Positions 1 to 4,752 of a stretch of DNA of 5,514 bases are shown here, in pieces. Numbering within the stretch: the first letter of the stretch is position 1; each line of letters opens with the position of its first letter. The translations under genes were made by a program, and so were the position numbers. Source of the DNA: Myxococcales bacterium (GTDB lineage Bacteria; Myxococcota; Polyangia; Polyangiales; Polyangiaceae); assembly GCA_020430865.1 (NCBI GenBank), contig JAGQIY010000287.1:1-5514 (forward strand), read 5' to 3'. The notes under the pieces are model-generated. The model did not search any database, was not told the DNA's origin, and saw only the letters and a program-made list of their open reading frames with translations.

Positions 1-44
1 CCACCCATCACCAGTACGATCAATCCAAGCCATCGAACCCGCAT
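1..44 (-). CDS. 5' end of an unidentified exported or membrane protein (partial)
   Basis: The minus strand reads ATG at 44-42, followed by an open frame that leaves the window after 14 codons: MRVRWLGLIVLVMG. A perfect AGGAGG lies at 58-53, eight bases before the ATG, which is ideal spacing and the best reason to believe in this start. Two arginines followed by an unbroken hydrophobic run (LGLIVLVMG) look like the n- and h-regions of a signal peptide or a first membrane helix. No cleavage site or lipobox is reached. The gene is divergent from the alpha/beta-hydrolase at 175. Its function cannot be told from what is visible. Confidence 0.7.
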   Translation of the reverse strand, partial: MRVRWLGLIVLVMG

Positions 45-52
45 GCTACGAA

Positions 53-58
53 CCTCCT
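53..58 (-). promoter_or_regulatory. Ribosome binding site AGGAGG for the gene leaving the window at base 1
   Basis: Forward bases CCTCCT give AGGAGG on the minus strand, an exact match to the anti-Shine-Dalgarno core. Eight bases (TTCGTAGC) separate it from the ATG at 44-42. It fixes the start of the partial minus-strand gene. It also shows that the plus-strand frame beginning at base 43 is very unlikely to be the real start of the hydrolase. Confidence 0.75.
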
Positions 59-174
59 GCTGCCGCCCTGGCAGCACTGGGAGCCCTGGGCTGGCCAGAG
101 TCAGCAAAGGGAAACTTGGCGCGGAGAGCAGGAAAGCACCCGCGTCTCCCGCGGTGTTCCCCTACGATGCGCCC
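59..174. promoter_or_regulatory. Divergent intergenic region; promoters presumed but not located
   Basis: This stretch separates two divergently oriented starts (44 minus, 175 plus), so it should hold promoters for both genes. I cannot point to a convincing -35/-10 pair in either direction. It does contain adjoining palindromes, AGCCCTGGGCT at 82-92 and CTGGCCAG at 91-98, which overlap by two bases and could be a regulator site or chance in GC-rich DNA. A purine-rich stretch at 122-136 is too far from the hydrolase ATG to be a normal ribosome site. Confidence 0.35.
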
Positions 175-1350
175 ATGCAGAGCATCGCACGACCGGGTAC
201 CCCGTACCAACTACGGGGTTTCACTGCGACCACGCGACGCAGCGGGGCAGCGGCCCTGCTCGCCGCGTTTTGTCTGCTACCGATGGGGGCCTGCAGCAGC
301 GAGGATGAACCGGCCACTGGAGATTCCGCCGTGGATTACGCGGCTCGCGGCAGCTTCGGCGTCGGACACCAGACCCTCCAAGTGAGCGACGGCGGCCGCA
401 CATTGGAGGTCGAGCTCTGGTATCCAGCTGCCGACGTCGAAGGCCCAGAGCCGTCAGAGATCTACGTCGCGAGTCCCCAGCGCCCGGAGTTCGTCGCGTT
501 GCGTAACGCGGCGCCAGCGGAGTGCCCGACCCTGGAACTCAGAGCGGCCGGGAACGCGACACCGAAGGGCAGCGGCTGGCCGCTCATCGTGTATTCCCAC
601 TGCGTCAGCTGCATCAACCTCTCGGGCGCTTCGCTGGCCATCCGCCTGGCATCCCATGGCTTCGCCGTCGCCGCTCCCAACCACGCCGGTCCCCTGCCCT
701 TCGCTTCCGAGGACACCAAGGAGCCGCTGACGACCGATCAGCTGGCGGTGCGTGAAGCGGACCTGGAGCTGGTGATCGATCAAATCACGTCCGGCGCGGC
801 TCTCCCCGAAGCGCTGAAGGGGCACATCGACGGGACGCGCATCGGGGCTCTGGGGCACAGCTTCGGCAGCGTCACCGTCGGTAAGCTGGCCCAGGACGAC
901 TCGCGCATTCGCGCGGTCTTCGGTCTCGCCGCACCCATGGAGAATCCGCTCCTCCCCGGCGTCGACATGAGCCAGATCAAGGTTCCGACCGCGCTGTTGA
1001 TCGCTCAGGAGGACAACTCCGTCCAAGAGGTCGGCAACTCGCTGATCCGCAAGAACTACGAGGAGCTGAGCGTCCCCGCGCTGGAGGTCGAGGTCTACGA
1101 TGCCGGGCACTGGTCCGTGTCGGACCTGTGCGGCATCGCAGACTTCACGCCCGGCTGTGGCGAGGGCACCCGGCACTCGGCGGGTCGCCAGGGAGAGACG
1201 TTCGACTACTTGCCGGTCTCCCAGGGCATCGCGATCGCGCAGAGCTACACCACGGCTTTTTTCCGTGCGGAACTCTTGGGTGAGGCGCCGGCCAGGGAGT
1301 TCATGCAGCACGAACACCCCGAAGGGGGAGTCGGTGTCCGTTTCAAGTAG
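175..1350 (+). CDS. Lipoprotein alpha/beta-hydrolase, PAF-acetylhydrolase / dienelactone-hydrolase-like
   Basis: Predicted exported serine hydrolase of 391 residues counted from ATG 175; its substrate is unknown. A lipoprotein signal ends at Cys40: a basic n-region with TTRR, then hydrophobic AALLAAFCLLPMGA. The +2 residue is Ser, not Asp, which by the E. coli rule favours the outer membrane. The hydrolase fold runs from about residue 60 to 370. Visible in it are the substrate-entry strand WPLIVYSH (about 135-142), APNHAG (about 167-172), the nucleophile elbow GHSFG with Ser229 (codon 859-861), Asp280 in LLIAQEDNSV, and His312 in YDAGHWS, which gives a complete triad in the usual order. The oxyanion-side loop, usually Gly-rich (SHGxxG), reads SHCVSC with Cys143 and Cys146. 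Cys319 and Cys328 follow the catalytic His. The frame is open back to 43, but that start overlaps the opposing gene's start. ATG 175 fits the signal peptide, although no good Shine-Dalgarno precedes it. An in-frame GTG at 154 is the alternative. Confidence 0.85.
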   Translation: MQSIARPGTPYQLRGFTATTRRSGAAALLAAFCLLPMGACSSEDEPATGDSAVDYAARGSFGVGHQTLQVSDGGRTLEVELWYPAADVEGPEPSEIYVASPQRPEFVALRNAAPAECPTLELRAAGNATPKGSGWPLIVYSHCVSCINLSGASLAIRLASHGFAVAAPNHAGPLPFASEDTKEPLTTDQLAVREADLELVIDQITSGAALPEALKGHIDGTRIGALGHSFGSVTVGKLAQDDSRIRAVFGLAAPMENPLLPGVDMSQIKVPTALLIAQEDNSVQEVGNSLIRKNYEELSVPALEVEVYDAGHWSVSDLCGIADFTPGCGEGTRHSAGRQGETFDYLPVSQGIAIAQSYTTAFFRAELLGEAPAREFMQHEHPEGGVGVRFK

Positions 1351-1367
1351 GCTGGCTGAGGACAGGA

Positions 1368-1397
1368 CGCGGTGGCGCCGCAGGGTCCACCACCGCG
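1368..1397. repeat. 8-bp inverted repeat in the convergent gap
   Basis: CGCGGTGG (1368-1375) is exactly complementary to CCACCGCG (1390-1397), with a 14-base loop. It lies 17 bases past the stop of the hydrolase and between two converging genes, where a bidirectional transcription barrier would be useful. No T-run follows in either direction, so it is not a textbook intrinsic terminator. In DNA this rich in G and C, chance cannot be excluded. Confidence 0.35.
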
Positions 1398-1408
1398 CGG
1401 AGGCCGCC

Positions 1409-1439
1409 CGCGAGCAAGCTCACGAGCGACCTCGCGTTT
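1409..1439 (+). terminator. Possible intrinsic terminator of the hydrolase gene
   Basis: CGCGAG (1409-1414) pairs with CTCGCG (1431-1436). Inside it GCTC (1418-1421) faces GAGC (1424-1427), so the whole can fold as one interrupted stem. The outer stem is followed at once by TTT (1437-1439). The T-run is short and the internal loop is three bases on each side, so this is a weak candidate. On the minus strand no T-run follows, so it would serve only the plus-strand transcript. Confidence 0.3.
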
Positions 1440-1452
1440 CAGGCTGGAGCCG

Positions 1453-2991
1453 TCACTTCGCCTTGGGGTTACCCAGGGCGTCGTACGTCACCACCTCCCG
1501 ATCCAGCCCCTTGAGGGTCGGCTCGACCTTGGCGAGATCGCCCGCCACCACCACCACGAAGCGCTTGGGGTCGCAGTAGCGCTTGGCCACGGCTTCGGCT
1601 CCCCCCAGGCTGACCTTGTCCAGGTTGGTGAAGTAGGTGGTGAACCAATCTGGCCCGTGCCCTTCCCAGCGTGCCTCCGCGAGCTGCATCGCAGTGCCGC
1701 TTACGCTCTCGAACTGCCCCGGGAAACCGAGGAGCATGCCGTTGACCGCCTCGTCGCGTTCCTTCTGCGTCAGGGGGCGAGACGCGCAGGGCGCAGCGAC
1801 CTCCTTCAGCATCTCGTCGATGCTCGCACGAGTGGTCTCGCTCTTCACCTTCGCGGCGAGCCACAAGAAGCCGCTCTGGTTCCAGCGCACGAACGTGCTG
1901 CGCGCGCCGTAGGTGTACCCCTTGTCCTCGCGCAGGTTCAGGTTGAGTCGCGAGGTGAACGCGCCGCCGAGCACCCAGTTGTAGACCTCGGACTGGAAGT
2001 AGACCTTGGTGTCGTTGGACTCCGCGCGCACCGCGATCGCGAGTGCTGACTGCGTTGCCCCGGGGTAATCAACGAAATGAACACCGCCGCTCGTGGGCTC
2101 CGCCTCCAGGGGGCGCGGCTTGACCGTGGGCTCACCTTGCCAGTCCTTGAACGCCTCCTCGAGGCCCTTCTTCACGGCCTCGATCTCGATACCGCCGACC
2201 ACGATGAAGGTGGCCCCCTGCGGCGCGAAGAGCGCCTTGTGGTGCTGCTTCACGTCGTTCAAACCGATGCGCTTGAGGCTGACGCGGTCTCCCGTGGGGG
2301 AATAGCTCCCGTAGCCCTTGCCGAAGAGCACGCTGCGGGTGACGTTGATGCGACCAGTACCGGTGTCTTTCTCGTCTGCGATGGCTTGACTGATCAGCTG
2401 ACCCTTGCGCCGGGAGAAGTCCTTGTATCCGAACTTCGGGTGCATCACGATATCCGCGAGGATCTTCATCGAGGCATCGAAGTTCGAAGCCAGCAGGCTC
2501 ATCCCCAGATCCACGCTGTCCGTCGCGGCGCGTCCTCCGTAGTCGGTCGCGAGGCGCTGGAGCTCCTCGCTCAGCGCCAATGCGTCGAACTTCCCCGCGC
2601 CTTCGTCGAGCATGTCCGTGGTGATCTGAGTCAGGCCCTCCTTGCCCGGAGGATCGCTGGAGGCCCCGTTCGGCAACACCAGCTGAACGCTCACCAGGGG
2701 CGTCTTTCCCTGCTTGAGGTACCAGAGCTTGGCGCCGTTGCTGAGTGGCAGCTCCGTCACCTCGGGTGGACCCCATTCGGGCGCCGGAGCGGGCTCCGGC
2801 AGCTTGGTGCGGTTGACCAGCGCCGGCGGCGCCTCGTCGGTGGCCGACGGCGGAGGCGCCGAGGGCGTCGGAGTCGGGGTCTCCGCAGGGGGAGCGTTTC
2901 CGCACGCAATCGCAAGCAGGCAGGTGGCCAGCGGACCGACGACGGAGAGGGAGCCAGGCGCCGTGAGGCGGTTCAGAGGACTGCGGTTCAT
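1453..2991 (-). CDS. Non-catalytic M16 peptidase-family lipoprotein (R/Y subunit of a heterodimer)
   Basis: Insulinase-family (M16) protein of 512 residues counted from ATG 2991-2989. A lipoprotein signal ends at Cys30 (LLAIAC, +2 Gly), followed by a Pro/Ala/Thr-rich tether to about residue 76. Then come an M16 N-domain (about 78-230) and an M16 C-domain (about 240-415). Where active members have HxxEH, this protein reads QITTD (residues 122-126, bases 2614-2628), and Ala203 sits where the third zinc ligand Glu should be, so it should not bind catalytic zinc. It keeps RLNLNLREDKGYTYG (Arg348, Tyr359, Tyr361), matching the Arg/Tyr pair that non-catalytic subunits of bacterial M16B heterodimers use to hold substrate. 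It directly follows the catalytic M16 gene, with one base between stop and ATG. A GTG at 3000 would add three residues and overlap the upstream stop. Likely role: partner and membrane anchor of the upstream peptidase. The family call is firm; the pairing is inferred. Confidence 0.9.
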   Translation of the reverse strand: MNRSPLNRLTAPGSLSVVGPLATCLLAIACGNAPPAETPTPTPSAPPPSATDEAPPALVNRTKLPEPAPAPEWGPPEVTELPLSNGAKLWYLKQGKTPLVSVQLVLPNGASSDPPGKEGLTQITTDMLDEGAGKFDALALSEELQRLATDYGGRAATDSVDLGMSLLASNFDASMKILADIVMHPKFGYKDFSRRKGQLISQAIADEKDTGTGRINVTRSVLFGKGYGSYSPTGDRVSLKRIGLNDVKQHHKALFAPQGATFIVVGGIEIEAVKKGLEEAFKDWQGEPTVKPRPLEAEPTSGGVHFVDYPGATQSALAIAVRAESNDTKVYFQSEVYNWVLGGAFTSRLNLNLREDKGYTYGARSTFVRWNQSGFLWLAAKVKSETTRASIDEMLKEVAAPCASRPLTQKERDEAVNGMLLGFPGQFESVSGTAMQLAEARWEGHGPDWFTTYFTNLDKVSLGGAEAVAKRYCDPKRFVVVVAGDLAKVEPTLKGLDREVVTYDALGNPKAK

Positions 2992-3000
2992 CTCACCCAC
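2987..3000 (-). promoter_or_regulatory. Translational coupling junction between the two M16 genes
   Basis: On the minus strand the upstream gene's TGA (2995-2993) is followed after one base by the ATG (2991-2989) of the downstream gene. The alternative GTG start (3000-2998) overlaps the stop region. The G-rich run that encodes the upstream protein's terminal Gly-Gly-Gly also places GGTGGGTGAG just before the ATG and may act as a weak ribosome site. This arrangement is typical of re-initiation, which keeps two subunits near equal amounts. Confidence 0.6.
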
Positions 3001-4435
3001 CCCCCATGCTGTCGCTGATCTCGGGTTTCTTGCCGGGAGAGATGTCGATGCGCACGTAGTTCTCGAGGTCGAGGAACTTCTCGGCGGCTTCGACCTGCTT
3101 CGCGCCGACGGCTGTGTAGCGGGCCAGGTCCTTGCTCACGTAGTCAGGATCTCCGGTGAAGTGGTAGTAGGTGCTGAGCAGCTGAGCGCGGCTGAGTACA
3201 CCCTCGATGCGGCCGTAGAAGCTCTTCTTCCAGCCGTTCAGCGAGCGCTCGAGTTCATCCTGGGTCGGCGGCTTGCTGAGCGCCTGCTTCAGCGCAGCGA
3301 ACACGGCCTTTCCGAGCTTGTCCGCGCTGGTCTTCTTGTCCGCGGCGGTCGCTTCGACCACGAACACCGAGCCCAGCTGACTCGACGCCTGATAGGCGCT
3401 GACGTCCTTCGCGATCTTCTGGTCGAAGACCAGCGGCTTGTAGAGACGGCTCGTCTTGCCGTCGCTGAGCACGCTGGCCAGCACGTCCAGCGCGGCGTCA
3501 CCGTCAGCGTACAGAGCGGGTGTAGGCCATGCGAAGTAGACCTTCGGCGCAGCGACCGCGTCGGTGTACTCGAGGTGCTTGACGCCCTGGAGCTTGACCG
3601 GCTCCGCCTTGACCGGCGTCGAGCGGCTGCCCGTCGAAGCCTGATCGAAGTACTTCTCGATCAGTTCCTTGGCGTCCTCCGGCTTGAAGTCGCCAACCAG
3701 GGTGAGCACGGCGTTCGCCGGGTTGTAGTACTGCTTGAAGAACGCTTTCACGTCGTCCAGGGACGCGTGAGTGAGGTCATCATGGGAGCCGATGGTGAGG
3801 TGCCGGTAGGGGTGACCCTCCGGGTACATCGCTTCCGAGAGGTAAAACCAGAACATTCCGTAGGGGCGGTTCTCATAGCTCTGGCGGCGCTCGTTCTTCA
3901 CGACGTCACGCTGGTTGTCGAGCTTGGCTTGGTCGAGCGTCGGTAGCAGACCGAACATGCGATCCGACTCCATCCACAGCGCGAGCTCGAGGTACTGACT
4001 CGGCACGCGCTCGAAGTAGTTGGTGCGGTCCGTGTTCGTGGTGCCATTGACCACGCCACCGATCGGCTCGAAGGGCGCGAAGTACTCGTGGTTGAAGTGC
4101 TCGGACCCCTGGAACATCAGGTGCTCGAAGAGGTGGGCGAAGCCGCTCTTGCCCTTCACCTCGTAGGCCGATCCGACCAGATAGCGCACCTCGACCGCGA
4201 CCACCGGGAGGCTGTGGTCCGGGCTCATCAGCACGGTCAGTCCGTTCTTGAGGACGTGTTTCTGAACCGGGATATCCACGGCGTGGGTCGACGCCGACTC
4301 CGCCGCCTGAGCAGGCGAGGCCGTGGGGCCGAGCAAACCGACCACGCCCAGCCCGAGCCCACCGAGCAGCGCGAGCGCCGCGCGGGTGCGGCGCCGGCGT
4401 TTGAGAGGCGGCGAATGCCGCGAATCACGTTTCAT
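2993..4435 (-). CDS. Catalytic M16 zinc metallopeptidase (insulinase family), exported
   Basis: Predicted zinc endopeptidase of 480 residues acting outside the cytoplasm. The start ATG 4435-4433 is set by AAGGAG eight bases upstream and by the signal peptide: the basic KRRRRTR, a hydrophobic segment at about 19-37, and a likely signal-peptidase I site after SPAQA (about residue 44). There is no lipobox. The M16 N-domain (about 57-210) contains the inverted zinc motif HLFEH at 101-105 (bases 4121-4135). Glu182 in NERRQ lies 76 residues after it, matching the family spacing HxxEHx(74-76)E. The segment NGTTNTDRTNYFERVP (130-145) is also typical of active members. The C-domain (about 218-400) keeps Arg330 but has Ile341 and Lys343 where the R/Y-type subunit has tyrosines. 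The gene therefore supplies zinc chemistry and lacks the substrate-binding pair found in the gene just downstream. At 480 residues it is a one-half M16B-type protein, not a roughly 950-residue M16A or M16C enzyme. Confidence 0.93.
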   Translation of the reverse strand: MKRDSRHSPPLKRRRRTRAALALLGGLGLGVVGLLGPTASPAQAAESASTHAVDIPVQKHVLKNGLTVLMSPDHSLPVVAVEVRYLVGSAYEVKGKSGFAHLFEHLMFQGSEHFNHEYFAPFEPIGGVVNGTTNTDRTNYFERVPSQYLELALWMESDRMFGLLPTLDQAKLDNQRDVVKNERRQSYENRPYGMFWFYLSEAMYPEGHPYRHLTIGSHDDLTHASLDDVKAFFKQYYNPANAVLTLVGDFKPEDAKELIEKYFDQASTGSRSTPVKAEPVKLQGVKHLEYTDAVAAPKVYFAWPTPALYADGDAALDVLASVLSDGKTSRLYKPLVFDQKIAKDVSAYQASSQLGSVFVVEATAADKKTSADKLGKAVFAALKQALSKPPTQDELERSLNGWKKSFYGRIEGVLSRAQLLSTYYHFTGDPDYVSKDLARYTAVGAKQVEAAEKFLDLENYVRIDISPGKKPEISDSMGGG

Positions 4436-4443
4436 GTGCTTGT

Positions 4444-4449
4444 CTCCTT
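4444..4449 (-). promoter_or_regulatory. Ribosome binding site AAGGAG of the catalytic M16 gene
   Basis: Forward CTCCTT reads AAGGAG on the minus strand, with eight bases to the ATG at 4435. This selects that ATG over the in-frame start 13 codons earlier at 4474, which would put a non-signal-like extension (MFATRLASQGDKH) in front of the signal peptide and would place the ribosome site inside the coding region. Confidence 0.75.
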
Positions 4450-4471
4450 GAGAGGCCAAACGAGTAGCAAA

Positions 4472-4486
4472 CATCCCGTACGGATG
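4472..4486. repeat. Inverted repeat CATCC-N5-GGATG in the M16 5' leader
   Basis: CATCC (4472-4476) and GGATG (4482-4486) are exact inverted copies around CGTAC. The core also contains the perfect 8-bp palindrome CCGTACGG at 4476-4483. It lies about 37 to 51 bases before the M16 start codon, so it could be a repressor site or an mRNA hairpin ahead of the ribosome site. It is short enough to be chance. Confidence 0.35.
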
Positions 4487-4515
4487 GGGTGAGCGATTCT
4501 CGCGTGGGGCGCGTT

Positions 4516-4579
4516 CTGCATGGAAAACGCTGCGGCCTTACGCCTTTGGCGATGGAACGCTCAGCTCACAACCATGCAG
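4516..4579. repeat. Spaced 8-bp inverted repeat CTGCATGG / CCATGCAG
   Basis: CTGCATGG (4516-4523) and CCATGCAG (4572-4579) are exact reverse complements 48 bases apart, near the middle of the divergent region. A second pair, GCGTTC (4511-4516) and GAACGC (4555-4560), overlaps the same stretch. They could be paired operator half-sites bound with looping, but nothing identifies a regulator. Confidence 0.25.
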
Positions 4580-4616
4580 TGGCACGAGCATTCCCGAGCG
4601 CTCCACCCTGCCCAAC

Positions 4617-4632
4617 TGCCAGGAATGCCAGG
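4617..4632. repeat. Tandem direct repeat TGCCAGG, period 9
   Basis: TGCCAGG occurs at 4617-4623 and again at 4626-4632, two bases apart. Related CCTGG copies in the opposite sense follow at 4674-4678 and 4684-4688, ten bases apart. Spacings near one helical turn are seen in some activator sites. The role is unknown. Confidence 0.3.
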
Positions 4633-4752
4633 GACTCCCGACTTCCCCTGGTGACGCGCTCCGAGATCAGTCGCCTGGCCCAGCCTGGATTGGACCGGTC
4701 AGCGACGCTCTCCACTTCCCGCGAGCATCGGGATCTTTGCTATGGGCGAGAC

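Larger units (their letters stand above)
4450..4752. promoter_or_regulatory. Divergent intergenic region between the M16 operon and the S46 peptidase
   Basis: About 300 bases with no gene that I can support. It must carry the promoter of the M16 pair (leftward) and probably that of the S46 gene (rightward). I find no clear sigma-70 type -35/-10 pair. It contains several short symmetric elements: CATCC/GGATG at 4472-4486, CTGCATGG/CCATGCAG at 4516-4579, a CGCC-TTT-GGCG hairpin at 4541-4551, the palindrome GACCGGTC at 4693-4700, and repeated CCAGG/CCTGG motifs at 4617-4688. The plus-strand frame of the S46 gene stays open through here but looks non-coding. Confidence 0.45.

Noticed and set aside
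43..174. Upstream extension of the hydrolase frame to base 43
   Set aside because: It would start on top of the opposing gene's start codon. It adds 44 residues of non-signal-like sequence before the lipoprotein signal and has no ribosome site.
454..1317. Minus-strand 287-codon open frame opposite the hydrolase
   Set aside because: The plus strand here encodes an intact triad and lipoprotein signal. The minus frame has no motif, and no ribosome site was found for it.
1453..2991. Inactive M16 gene as a decaying pseudogene
   Set aside because: The frame is intact over 512 codons, the domain order is complete, and the Arg/Tyr motif is conserved. Loss of zinc ligands is expected of the partner subunit.
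2077..3018. Plus-strand 313-codon open frame opposite the inactive M16 gene
   Set aside because: Its low-complexity Arg-rich C-terminal region is the complement of the Pro-rich tether. There is no signal or recognisable domain, and the opposite strand has clear homology features.
2714..3946. Plus-strand 410-codon open frame opposite the M16 genes
   Set aside because: It is antisense to two well-supported M16 genes, spans their junction, and its product (Arg/Val/Leu/Glu-rich, no family motif) is typical of shadow frames in GC-rich DNA.
2993..4435. Twin-arginine (Tat) signal on the catalytic M16 protein because of KRRRRTR
   Set aside because: The consensus after the RR pair (x-F-L-K) is absent. 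The basic cluster followed by a hydrophobic segment and SPAQA fits a Sec signal better.
4436..4474. Longer start for the catalytic M16 gene at 4474
   Set aside because: The AAGGAG at 4449-4444 sits eight bases before the ATG at 4435, and the signal peptide begins there. The extra 13 residues add nothing signal-like.
4504..4752. Upstream in-frame starts for the S46 gene (GTG 4504, ATG 4552, GTG 4651)
   Set aside because: The frame is open, but these starts would bury the lipoprotein signal at 4753 inside the protein. The added residues resemble no domain.
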